A stretch of 64,000 bases of DNA from Zeugodacus cucurbitae (taxonomy: Eukaryota > Arthropoda > Insecta > Diptera > Tephritidae). The position numbers and the translations under genes were made by a program. Positions 8,526-19,128 of the stretch are shown piece by piece (positions within the stretch are counted from its first letter, which is position 1; each line of letters begins with the position of its first letter). The notes beneath the pieces were generated by a model. That model saw nothing but the letters and a program-made list of their open reading frames with translations. It had not been told where the DNA came from and searched no databases. The stretch lies in the NCBI RefSeq assembly GCF_028554725.1, contig NC_071672.1, positions 6,602,501-6,666,500 on the forward strand, given 5' to 3'.

Positions 8526-10560
8526 CTTGTCTTGTCTTGTCTTGTCTTGTCTTGTCCTGTCTTGTCTTGTCTTGTCTTGTCTTGTCTTGTCTTGTCTTGT
8601 CTTGTCTTGTCTTGTCTTGTCTTGTCTTGTCTTGTCTTGTCTTGTCTTGTCTTGTCTTGTCTTGTCTTGTCTTGTCTTGTCTTGTCTTGTCTTGTCTTGT
8701 CTTGTCTTGTCTTGTCTTGTCTTGTCTTGTCTTGTCTTGTCTTGTCTTGTCTTGTCTTGTCTTGTCTTGTCTTGTCTTGTCTTGTCTTGTCTTGTCTTGT
8801 CTTGTCTTGTCTTGTCTGGCCTTGTTTTATCTTCTTAATTAATTTAAAAACAAATCAAACACAATTGTCTTGTCTTGTCCTGTCTTGTCTTGTCTTGTCT
8901 TGTCTTGTCTTGTCTTGTCTTGTCTTGTCTTGTCTTGTCTTGTCTTGTCTTGTCTTGTCTTGTCTTGTCTTGTCTTGTCTTGTCTTGTCTTGTCTTGTCT
9001 TGTCTTGTCTTGTCTTGTCTTATCTTGTCTTGTCTTGTCTTGTCTTGTCTTGTCTTGTCTTGTCTTGTCTTGTCTTGTCTTGTCTTGTCTTGTCTTGTCT
9101 TGTCTTGTCTTGTCTTGTCTTGTCTTGTCTTGTCTTGTCTTGTCTTGTCTTGTCTTGTCTTGTCTTGTCTTATCTTGTCTTGTCTTGTCTTGTCTTGTCT
9201 TGTCTTGTCTTGTCTTGTCTTGTCTTGTCTTGTCTTGTCTTGTCTTGTCTTGTCTTGTCTTGTCTTGTCTTGTCTTGTCTTGTCTTGTCTTGTCTTGTCT
9301 TGTCTTGTCTTGTCTTGTCTTGTCTTGTCTTGTCTTGTCTTGTCTTGTCTTGTCTTGTCTTGTCTTGTCTTGTCTTGTCTTGTCTTGTCTTGTCTTGTCT
9401 TGTCTTGTCTTGTCTTGTCTTGTCTTGTCTTGTCTTGTTTTGTTTTGTCATGTCTTGTCATGTCATGTCTTATCTTATCTTCTTAATTAATTTAAAAACA
9501 AATCAATCACAATTGTCTTGTCTTGTCTTGTCTTGTCTTGTCTTGTCTTGTCTTGTCTTGTCTTGTCCTGTCTTGTCTTGTCTTGTCTTGTCTTGTCTTG
9601 TCTTGTCTTGTCTTATCTTGTCTTGTCTTGTCTTGTCTTGTCTTGTCTTGTCTTGTCTTGTCTTGTCTTGTCTTGTCTTGTCTTGTCTTGTCTTGTCTTG
9701 TCTTGTCTTGTCTTGTCTTGTCTTGTCTTGTCTGGCCTTGTTTTATCTTCTTAATTAATTTAAAAACAAATCAAACACAATTGTCTTGTCTTGTCCTGTC
9801 TTGTCTTGTCTTGTCTTGTCTTGTCTTGTCTTGTCTTGTCTTGTCTTGTCTTGTCTTGTCTTGTCTTGTCTTGTCTTGTCTTGTCTTGTCTTGTCTTGTC
9901 TTGTCTTGTCTTGTCTTGTCTTATCTTGTCTTGTCTTGTCTTGTCTTGTCTTGTCTTGTCTTGTCTTGTCTTGTCTTGTCTTGTCTTGTCTTGTCTTGTC
10001 TTGTCTTGTCTTGTCTTGTCTTGTCTTGTCTTGTCTTGTCTTGTCTTGTCTTGTCTTGTCTTGTCTTATCTTGTCTTGTCTTGTCTTGTCTTGTCTTGTC
10101 TTGTCTTGTCTTGTCTTGTCTTGTCTTGTCTTGTCTTGTCTTGTCTTGTCTGGCCTTGTTTTATCTTCTTAATTAATTTAAAAACAAATCAAACACAATT
10201 GTCTTGTCTTGTCCTGTCTTGTCTTGTCTTGTCTTGTCTTGTCTTGTCTTGTCTTGTCTTGTCTTGTCTTGTCTTGTCTTGTCTTGTCTTGTCTTGTCTT
10301 GTCTTGTCTTGTCTTATCTTGTCTTGTCTTGTCTTGTCTTGTCTTGTCTTGTCTTGTCTTGTCTTGTCTTGTCTTGTCTTGTCTTGTCTTGTCTTGTCTT
10401 GTCTTGTCTTGTCTTGTCTTGTCTTGTCTTGTCTTGTCTTGTCTTGTCTTGTCTTGTCTTGTCTTGTCTTGTCTTGTCTTGTCTTGTCTTGTCTTGTCTT
10501 GTCTTGTCTTATCTTGTCTTGTCTTGTCGTATCTTGTCTTGTCTGGCCTTGTCGTATCTT
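8526..10560. repeat. Long arrays separated by CTGGCCTTGTTTTATC spacers
   Basis: Arrays of about 290, 570, 220, 360 and 310 bp. The S1 copies at about 8,830, 9,746 and 10,166 are preceded by CTGGCCTTGTTTTATC, a form seen only here. TTATC pentamers (GTCTTATCTT) dot the arrays at about 9,021, 9,171, 9,614, 9,922, 10,066, 10,315 and 10,510. The repeated TTATC spacing in the arrays after 8,880, 9,796 and 10,215 suggests copies of one array. It ends in TCGTATC, CTGGCC, TCGTATC. Confidence 0.92.
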
Positions 10561-11245
10561 CTTAATTAATTTAAAAACAAATCAAACACAATTGTCTTGT
10601 CTTGTCCTGTCCTGTCTTGTCTTGTCTTGTCTTGTCTTGTCTTGTCTTGTCTTGTCTTGTCTTGTCTTGTCTTGTCTTGTCTTGTCTTGTCTTGTCTTGT
10701 CTTGTCTTGTCTTGTCTTGTCTTGTCTTGTCTTGTCTTGTCTTGTATTGTCTTGTCTTGTCTTGTCTTGTCTTGTCTTGTCTTGTCTTGTCTTGTCTTGT
10801 CTTGTCTTGTCTTGTCTTGTCTTGTCTTGTCTTGTCTTGTCTTGCCTTGTCTTGTCTTGTCTTCTTAATTAGTTTAGAAACAAATAAAAAAAATGTCTTG
10901 TCTTGTTTTGTTTTGTCATGTCATGTCTTGTATTGTTTTGTCTTATCTTCTCAATTAATTTAAAAACAAATCAAACACAATTGTCTTGTCTTGTCTTGTC
11001 TTGTCTTGTCTTGTCTTGTCTTGTCTTGTCTTGTCTTGTCTTGACATGTCTTGTTTTGTTTTGTCATGTCTTGTCATGTCATGTCTTGTCTTGTTTTGTC
11101 TTATCTTCTTAATTAATTTAAAAACAAATCAAACACAATTGTCTTGTCTTGTCTTGTCTTGTCTTGTCTTGTCGTATCTTGTCTTGTCTGGCCTTGTCTT
11201 ATCTTCTTAATTAATTTAAAAACAAATCAAACACAATTGTCTTGT
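10561..11245 (+). repeat. Double TCCTG array and spacer cluster
   Basis: S1 (10,559), then an array that begins TCCTGTCCTG (10,606), about 250 bp with one TTGTA at 10,745 and the usual TTGCC near the end. Then S2 with eight A, CATG box, S1, array, TTGACATG box, S1, TCGTATC (11,172), S1. The double TCCTG occurs again only near 23,860. Confidence 0.92.
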
Positions 11246-11617
11246 CTTGTCCTGTCTTGTCTTGTCTTGTCTTTTCTTGTTTTGTCTTGTCTTGTCTTGT
11301 CTTGTCTTGTCTTGTCTTGTCTTGTCTTGTCTTGTCTTGTCTTGTCTTGCCTTGTCTTGTCTTGTCTTGTCTTGTCTTGTCTTGTCTTGTCTTGTCTTGT
11401 CTTGTCTTGTCTTGTCTTGTCTTGTCTTGTCTTGTCTTGTCTTGTCTTGTCTTGTCTTGTCTTGTCTTGTCTTGTCTTGTCTTGTCTTGTCTTGTCTTGT
11501 CTTGTCTTGTCTTGTCTTGTCTTGTCTTGTCTTGTCTTGTCTTGTCTTGTCTTGTCTTGTCTTGTCTTGTCTTGTCTTGTCTTGTCTTGTCTTGTCTTGT
11601 CTTGTCTTGTCTTGTCT
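11246..11617. repeat. Pentamer array (~370 bp)
   Basis: Opens with TCCTG, then a TTTTC unit (11,272), TTTTG and one TTGCC at 11,349, then perfect to TTGACTTG at 11,617. The TTTTC unit is not in the matching arrays at 5,036 and 17,235. Confidence 0.94.
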
Positions 11618-13145
11618 TGACTTGTCTTGTTTTGTTTTGTCATGTCTTGTCATGTCATGTCTTGTCATGTCATGTCTTGTCTTGTTTTGTCTTATCTTCT
11701 TAATTAATTTAAAAACAAATCAAACACAATTGTCTTGTATGGTCTTGTCTTGTCTTGTCTTGTCTTGTCTTGTCTTGTCTTGTCTTGTCTTGTCTTGTCT
11801 TGTCTTGTCTTGTCTTGTCTTGTCTTGTCTTGTCTTGTCTTGTCTTGTCTTGTCTTGTCTTGTCTTGTTTTGTCTTGTCATGTCTTGTCTTGTCTTGTCT
11901 TGTCTTGTCTTGTCTTGTCTTGTATTGTCTTCTTAATTAGTTTGGAAACACATAAAAAAATGTCTTGTCTTGTTTTGTCTTGTCATGTCTTGTCTTGTCT
12001 TGTCTTGTCTTGTCTTGTCTTGTCTTGTCTTGTCTTGACATGTCTTGTTTTGTTTTGTCATGTCTTGTCATGTCATGTCTTGTCTTGTTTTGTCTTATCT
12101 TCTTAATTAATTTAAAAACAAATCAAACACAATTGTCTTGTATGGTCTTGTCTTGTCTTGTCTTGTCTTGTCTTGTCTTGTCTTGTCTTGTCTTGTCTTG
12201 TCTTGTCTTGTCTTGTCTTGTCTTGTCTTGTCTTGTCTTGTCTTGTCTTGTCTTGTCTTGTCTTGTCTTGTCTTGTCTTGTCTTGTCTTGTCTTGTCTTG
12301 TCTTGTCTTGACTTGTCTTGTTTTGTTTTGTCATGTCTTGTCATGTCATGTCTTGTCATGTCATGTCTTGTCTTGTTTTGTCTTATCTTCTTAATTAATT
12401 TAAAAACAAATCAAACACAATTGTCTTGTATGGTCTTGTCTTGTCTTGTCTTGTCTTGTCTTGTCTTGTCTTGTCTTGTCTTGTCTTGTCTTGTCTTGTC
12501 TTGTCTTGTCTTGTCTTGTCTTGTCTTGTCTTGTCTTGTCTTGTCTTGTCTTGTCTTGTTTTGTCTTGTCATGTCTTGTCTTGTCTTGTCTTGTCTTGTC
12601 TTGTCTTGTCTTGTCTTGTCTTGTCTTGTCTTGTCTTGTCTTGTCTTGTCTTGTCTTGTCTTGTCTTGTCTTGCCTTGTCTTGTCTTGTCTTCTTAATTA
12701 GTTTAGAAACAAATAAAAAAAATGTCTTGTCTTGTTTTGTTTTGTCATGTCATGTCTTGTATTGTTTTGTCTTATCTTCTCAATTAATTTAAAAACAAAT
12801 CAAACACAATTGTCTTGTCTTGTCATGTCTTGTCTTGTCTTGTCTTGTCTTGTCTTGTCTTGACATGTCTTGTTTTGTTTTGTCATGTCTTGTCATGTCA
12901 TGTCTTGTCTTGTTTTGTCTTATCTTCTTAATTAATTTAAAAACAAATCAAACACAGTTGTCTTGTCTTGTCTTCTATTTTCCTGTTTGGCCTTGTCTTG
13001 TCTTATCTTCTTAATTAATTTAAAAACAAATCAAACACAATTGTCTTGTCTTGTCTTGTCTTGTCTTGTCTTGTCGCATCTTGTCTTGTCTGGCCTTGTC
13101 TTATCTTCTTAATTAATTTAAAAACAAATCAAACACAATTGTCTT
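11618..13145 (+). repeat. Spacer clusters with three TTGTATGG arrays
   Basis: Three arrays of about 130-190 bp, each starting TTGTATGG after an S1, alternate with TTGAC and doubled CATG boxes. Then an array of about 110 bp, S2 (12,692), S1 with CTCAATTAA, short array with TCATG, TTGACATG box, CAGTTG S1 (12,923), TTCTATTTTCC (12,973), S1, TCGCATC (13,075; a one-base change from TCGTATC), S1. Confidence 0.92.
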
Positions 13146-14000
13146 GTCTTGTCCTGTCTTGTCTTGTCTTGTCTTGTCTTGTTTTGTCTTGTCTTGTCTT
13201 GTCTTGTCTTGTCTTGTCTTGTCTTGTCTTGTCTTGTCTTGTCTTGTCTTGTCTTGTCTTGCCTTGTCTTGTCTTGTCTTGTCTTGTCTTGTCTTGTCTT
13301 GTCTTGTCTTGTCTTGTCTTGTCTTGTCTTGTCTTGTCTTGTCTTGTCTTGTCTTGTCTTGTCTTGTCTTGTCTTGTCATGTCTTGTCTTGTCTTGTCTT
13401 GTCTTGTCTTGTCTTGCCTTGTCTTGTCTTGTCTTGTCTTGTCTTGTCTTGTCTTGTCTTGTCTTGTCTTGTCTTGTCTTGTCTTGTCTTGTCTTGTCTT
13501 GTCTTGTCTTGTCTTGTCTTGTCTTGTCTTGTCTTGTCTTGTCTTGCCTTGTCTTGTCTTGTCTTGTCTTGTCTTGTCTTGTCTTGTCTTGTCTTGTCTT
13601 GTCTTGTCTTGTCTTGTCTTGTCTTGTCTTGTCTTGTCTTGTCTTGTCTTGTCTTGTCTTGTCATGTCTTGTCTTGTCTTGTCTTGTCTTGTCTTGTCTT
13701 GTCTTGTCTTGTCTTGTCTTGTCTTGTCTTGTCTTGTCTTGTCTTGTCTTGTCATGTCTTGTCTTGTCTTGTCTTGTCTTGTCTTGTCTTGTCTTGTCTT
13801 GTCTTGTCTTGTCTTGTCTTGTCTTGTCTTGTCTTGTCTTGTCTTGTCTTGTCTTGTCTTGTCTTGTCATGTCTTGTCTTGTCTTGTCTTGTCTTGTCTT
13901 GTCTTGTCTTGTCTTGTCTTGTCTTGTCTTGTCTTGTCTTGTCTTGTCTTGTCTTGTCTTGTCTTGTCTTGTCTTGTCTTGTCTTGTCTTGTCTTGTCTT
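13146..14000. repeat. Pentamer array with scattered TTGCC and TCATG units
   Basis: About 855 bp. Variants are TCCTG, TTTTG, TTGCC near 13,260, 13,416 and 13,546, and TCATG near 13,378, 13,663, 13,753 and 13,868. TTGCC follows TCATG at about 40 bp near 13,378-13,416, the same pairing as at 6,678-6,717, so part of the array appears duplicated internally. Confidence 0.94.
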
Positions 14001-15420
14001 GACTTGTCTTGTTTTGTTTTGTCATGTCTTGTCATGTCATGTCTTGTCTTGTTTTGTCTTATCTTCGTAATTAATTTAAAAACAAATCAAACACAATTGT
14101 CTTGTATTGTCTTGTCTTGTCTTGTCTTGTCTTGTCTTGTCTTGTCTTGTCTTGTCTTGTCTTGTCTTGTTTTGTCTTGTCATGTCTTGTCTTGTCTTGT
14201 CTTTTCTTGTCTTGTCTTGTCTTGTATTGTCTTCTTAATTAGTTTAGAAACAAATAAAAAAATGTCTTGTCTTGTTTTGTTTTGTCATGTCTTGTTTTGT
14301 CTTATCTTCTTAATTAATTTAAAAACAAATCAAACACAATTGTCTTGTCTTGTCTTGTATTTTCCTGTTTGGCTTTGTCTTGTCTTATCTTCTTAATTAA
14401 TTTAAAAACAAATCAATCACAATTGTCTTGTCTTGTCTTGTTTTGTCTTGTTTTGTCTTGTCATGTCATGTCTTGTCTTGTCTTGTCTTGTCTTGTCTTG
14501 TCTTGTCTTGTCTTGTCTTGTCTTGTCTTGTCTTGTCTTGTCTTGTCTTGTCTTGTCTTGTCTTGTCTTGTCTTGTCTTGTCTTGTCTTGTCTTGTCTTG
14601 TCATGTCATGTCTTGTCTTGTCTTGTCTTGTCTTGTCTTGTCTTGTCTTGTCTTGTATTTTCCTGTTTGGCTTTGTCTTGTCTTATCTTCTTAAATAATT
14701 TAAAAACAAATCAGTCACAATTGTCTTGTCTTGTCTTGTTTTGTCTTGTTTTGTCTTGTTTTGTCTTGTCATGTCTTGTCTTGTCTTGTCTTGTCTTGTC
14801 TTGTCTTGTCTTGTCTTGTCTTGTCTTGTCTTGTCTTGTCTTGTCTTGTCTTGTATTTTCCTGTTTGGCTTTGTCTTGTCTTATCTTCTTAAATAATTTA
14901 AAAACAAATCAGTCACAATTGTCTTGTCTTGTTTTGTCTTATCTTGTCTTGTCTTGTCTTGTCTTGTCTTGTCTTGTCTTGTTTTGTCTTATCTTCTTAA
15001 TTAATTTAAAAACAAATCAAACACAATTGTCTTGTCTTGTCTTGTATTTTCCTGTTTGGCTTTGTCTTGTCTTATCTTCTTAATTAATTTAAAAACAAAT
15101 CAGTCACAATTGTCTTGTCTTGTCTTGTTTTGTCTTGTTTTGTCTTGTCATGTCTTGTCTTGTCTTGTCTTGTCTTGTCTTGTCTTGTCTTGTCTTTTCT
15201 TGTCTTGTCTTGTCTTGTATTGTCTTCTTAATTAGTTTAGAAACAAATAAAAAAATGTCTTGTCTTGTTTTGTTTTGTCATGTCTTGTTTTGTCTTATCT
15301 TCTTAATTAATTTAAAAACAAATCAAACACAATTGTCTTGTCTCGTCTTGTATTTTCCTGTTTGGCTTTGTCTTGTCTTATCTTCTTAATTAATTTAAAA
15401 ACAAATCAATCACAATTGTC
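14001..15420 (+). repeat. GTCAC/GGCTTTG spacer block, copy 2
   Basis: Same module order as 6,961-8,525, with shorter arrays. The first S1 reads TTCGTAATTAATTT (14,065), a private change. S1 copies with CAGTCAC lie near 14,691, 14,889 and 15,078, the first two with TTAAATAATTT. A TTTTC unit is at 15,193 and a TCTCG unit at 15,341. Confidence 0.9.
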
Positions 15421-16389
15421 TTGTCTTGTCTTGTCTTGTCTTGTCTTGTCTTGTCTTGTCTTGTCTTGTCTTGTCTTGTCTTGTCTTGTCTTGTCTTGTC
15501 TTGTCTTGTCTTGTCTTGTCTTGTCTTGTCTTGTCTTGTCTTGACTTGTCTTGTTTTGTTTTGTCATGTCTTGTCATGTCATGTCTTGTCTTGTTTTGTC
15601 TTATCTTCTTAATTAATTTAAAAACAAATCAAACACAATTGTCTTGTATTGTCTTGTCTTGTCTTGTCTTGTCTTGTCTTGTCTTGTCTTGTCTTGTCTT
15701 GTCTTGTCTTGTTTTGTCTTGTCATGTCTTGTCTTGTCTTGTCTTGTCTTGTCTTGTCTTGTCTTGTATTGTCTTCTTAATTAGTTTAGAAACAAATAAA
15801 AAAATGTCTTGTCTTGTTTTGTTTTGTCATGTCTTGTTTTGTCTTATCTTCTTAATTAATTTAAAAACAAATCAAACACAATTGTCTTGTCTTGTCTTGT
15901 ATTTTCCTGTTTGGCTTTGTCTTGTCTTATCTTCTTAATTAATTTAAAAACAAATCAATCACAATTGTCTTGTCTTGTCTTGTTTTGTCTTGTTTTGTCT
16001 TGTCATGTCATGTCTTGTCTTGTCTTGTCTTGTCTTGTCTTGTCTTGTCTTGTCTTGTCTTGTCTTGTCTTGTCTTGTCTTGTCTTGTCTTGTCTTGTCT
16101 TGTCTTGTCTTGTCTTGTCATGTCATGTCTTGTCTTGTCTTGTCTTGTCTTGTCTTGTCTTGTCTTGTATTTTCCTGTTTGGCTTTGTCTTGTCTTATCT
16201 TCTTAAATAATTTAAAAACAAATCAGTCACAATTGTCTTGTCTTGTCTTGTTTTGTCTTGTTTTGTCTTGTTTTGTCTTGTCATGTCTTGTCTTGTCTTG
16301 TCTTGTCTTGTCTTGTCTTGTCTTGTCTTGTCTTGTCTTGTCTTGTCTTGTCTTGCCTTGTCTTGTCTTGTCTTGTCTTGTCTTGTCTT
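15421..16389 (+). repeat. Short array plus partial repeat of the GTCAC block
   Basis: A 120-bp array, TTGACTTG (15,541), S1, TTGTATTG array, S2 with seven A (15,774), S1, GGCTTTG box, S1 with AATCAATCAC, TTTTG units, paired TCATGTCATG words around a ~110-bp array, GGCTTTG box, and TTAAATAATTT S1 (16,201). This repeats the first two thirds of the block at 14,001-15,420 right after it. Confidence 0.9.
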
Positions 16390-16400
16390 GTCTTGTATTT

Positions 16401-17300
16401 TCCTGTTTGGCTTTGTCTTGTCTTATCTTCTTAAATAATTTAAAAACAAATCAGTCACAATTGTCTTGTCTTGTTTTGTCTTATCTTGTCTTGTCTTGTC
16501 TTGTCTTGTCTTGTCTTGTCTTGTCTTGTCGTGTCTTGTCTTGTCTTGCCTTGTCTTGTCTTGTCTTGTCTTGTCTTGTCTTCTTAATTAATTTAAAAAC
16601 AAATCAAACACAGTTGTCTTGTCTTGTCTTCTATTTTCCTGTTTGGCCTTGTCTTGTCTTATCTTCTTAATTAATTTAAAAACAAATCAAACACAATTGT
16701 CTTGTCTTGTCTTGTCGTATCTTGTCTTGTCTGGCCTTGTCTTATCTTCTTAATTAATTTAAAAACAAATCAAACACAATTGTCTTGTCTTGTCCTGTCT
16801 TGTCTTGTCTTGTCTTGTCTTGTCTTGTCTTGTCTTGTCTTGTCTTGTATTTTCCTGTTTGGCTTTGTCTTGTCTTATCTTCTTAAATAATTTAAAAACA
16901 AATCAGTCACAATTGTCTTGTCTTGTTTTGTCTTATCTTGTCTTGTCTTGTCTTGTCTTGTCTTGTCTTGTCTTGTCGTGTCTTGTCTTGTCTTGCCTTG
17001 TCTTGTCTTGTCTTGTCTTGTCTTGTCTTCTTAATTAATTTAAAAACAAATCAAACACAGTTGTCTTGTCTTGTCTTCTATTTTCCTGTTTGGCCTTGTC
17101 TTGTCTTATCTTCTTAATTAATTTAAAAACAAATCAAACACAATTGTCTTGTCTTGTCTTGTCGTATCTTGTCTTGTCTGGCCTTGTCTTATCTTCTTAA
17201 TTAATTTAAAAACAAATCAAACACAATTGTCTTGTCTTGTCCTGTCTTGTCTTGTCTTGTCTTGTCTTGTTTTGTCTTGTCTTGTCTTGTCTTGTCTTGT
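16401..17300 (+). repeat. Tandem duplication of ~450 bp
   Basis: Two consecutive copies share this order: GGCTTTG box (16,401 and 16,853, offset 452), TTAAATAATTT S1 with CAGTCAC, TTTTGTCTTATC, short array with TCGTGTC and TTGCC, CAGTTG S1, TTCTATTTTCC, S1, TCGTATC (16,716 and 17,162), CTGGCC (16,731 and 17,178, offset 447) and S1. The shared TCGTGTC followed by TTGCC 15 bp later is otherwise unseen in domain A, which supports recent duplication. Confidence 0.9.
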
Positions 17301-18610
17301 CTTGTCTTGTCTTGTCTTGTCTTGTCTTGTCTTGTCTTGCCTTGTCTTGTCTTGTCTTGTCTTGTCTTGTCTTGTCTTGTCTTGTCTTGTCTTGTCTTGT
17401 CTTGTCTTGTCTTGTCTTGTCTTGTCTTGTCTTGTCTTGTCTTGTCTTGTCTTGTCTTGTCTTGTCTTGTCTTGTCTTGTCTTGTCTTGTCTTGTCTTGT
17501 CTTGTCTTGTCTTGTCTTGTCTTGTCTTGTCTTGTCTTGTCTTGTCTTGTCTTGTCTTGACTTGTCTTGTTTTGTCTTGTCATGTCATGTCTTGTCATGT
17601 CATGTCTTGTCTTGTTTTGTCTTATCTTCTTAATTAATTTAAAAACAAATCAAACACAATTGTCTTGTATTGTCTTGTCTTGTCTTGTCTTGTCTTGTCT
17701 TGTCTTGTCTTGTCTTGTCTTGTCTTGTCTTGTCTTGTCTTGTCTTGTCTTGTCTTGTCTTGTCTTGTCTTGTCTTGTCTTGTCTTGTCTTGTCTTGTCT
17801 TGTTTTGTCTTGTCATGTCTTGTCTTGTCTTGTCTTGTCTTGTCTTGTCTTGTCTTGTATTGTCTTCTTAATTAGTTTAGAAACAAATAAAAAAATGTCT
17901 TGTCTTGTTTTGTTTTGTCATGTCTTGTCATGTCATGTCTTGTCTTGTTTTGTCTTATCTTCTTAATTAATTTAAAAACAAATCAAACACAGTTGTCTTG
18001 TCTTGTCTTCTATTTTCCTGTTTGGCCTTGTCTTGTCTTTTCTTGTCTTGTCTTGTCTTGTCTTGTCTTGTCTTGTCTTGTCTTGTCTTGTCTTGTCTTG
18101 TCTTGTCTTGTCTTGTCTTGTCTTGTCTTGTCTTGTCTTGTCTTGCCTTGTCTTGTCTTGTCTTCTTAATTAGTTTAGAAACAAATAAAAAAAATGTCTT
18201 GTCTTGTTTTGTTTTGTCATGTCATGTCTTGTATTGTTTTGTCTTATCTTCTCAATTAATTTAAAAACAAATCAAACACAATTGTCTTGTCTTGTCTTGT
18301 CTTGTCTTGTCTTGTCTTGTCTTGTCTTGTCTTGTCTTGACATGTCTTGTTTTGTTTTGTCATGTCTTGTCATGTCATGTCTTGTCTTGTTTTGTCTTAT
18401 CTTCTTAATTAATTTAAAAACAAATCAAACACAGTTGTCTTGTCTTGTCTTCTATTTTCCTGTTTGGCCTTGTCTTGTCTTATCTTCTTAATTAATTTAA
18501 AAACAAATCAAACACAATTGTCTTGTCTTGTCTTGTCTTGTCGTATCTTGTCTTGTCTGGCCTTGTCTTATCTTCTTAATTAATTTAAAAACAAATCAAA
18601 CACAATTGTC
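17240..18610 (+). repeat. Arrays and spacers within higher-order copy 3
   Basis: Perfect array from 17,343 to 17,558, TTGAC and CATG boxes, S1 (17,631), an array of about 210 bp with TTTTG and TCATG near its end, S2 (17,868), CAGTTG S1, TTCTATTTTCC, a TTTTC unit at 18,037, an array of about 100 bp, S2, S1, TTGACATG box, CAGTTG S1, TTCTATTTTCC, S1, TCGTATC, S1. Confidence 0.92.
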
Positions 18611-19128
18611 TTGTCTTGTCCTGTCTTGTCTTGTCTTGTCTTGTCTTGTCTTGTCTTGTCTTGTCTTGTCTTGTCTTGTCTTGTCTTGTCTTGTCTTGTC
18701 TTGTCTTGTCTTGTCTTGTCTTGTCTTGTCTTGTCTTGTCTTGTCATGTCTTGTCTTGTCTTGTCTTGTCTTGTCTTGTCTTGCCTTGTCTTGTCTTGTC
18801 TTGTCTTGTCTTGTCTTGTCTTGTCTTGTCTTGTCTTGTCTTGTCTTGTCTTGTCTTGTCATGTCTTGTCTTGTCTTGTCTTGTCTTGTCTTGTCTTTTC
18901 TTGTCTTGTCTTGTCTTGTCTTGTCTTGTCTTGTCTTGTCTTGTCTTGTCTTGTCTTGTCTTGTCTTGTCTTGTCTTGTCTAGTCTTGTCTTGTCTTGTC
19001 TTGTCTTGTCTTGTCTTGTCTTGTCTTGTCTTGTCTTGTCTTGTCTTGTCTTGTCTTGTCTTGTCTTGTCTTGTCTTGTCTTGTCTTGTCTTGCCTTGTC
19101 TTGTCTTGTCTTGTCTTGTCTTGTCTTG
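18611..19128. repeat. Pentamer array with scattered variants
   Basis: TCCTG at the start, TCATG at 18,743, TTGCC at 18,781, TCATG at 18,858, TTTTC at 18,896, CTAGT at 18,981 and TTGCC at 19,091. The CTAGT unit is one of very few that put a stop codon inside an array. Confidence 0.94.

Larger units (their letters stand above)
11172..15194 (+). repeat. Higher-order repeat, copy 2 (with internal amplification)
   Basis: Same landmark order as 4,966-8,300. The copy is longer because the stretch with S1 followed by TTGTATGG is present three times (11,736, 12,138 and 12,428) and because the 13,150-14,000 array is longer. One S2 (11,937) has private changes, GTTTGGAAACACATAAA. TTGTATGG instead of TTGTATTG is private to this copy. 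Confidence 0.85.
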
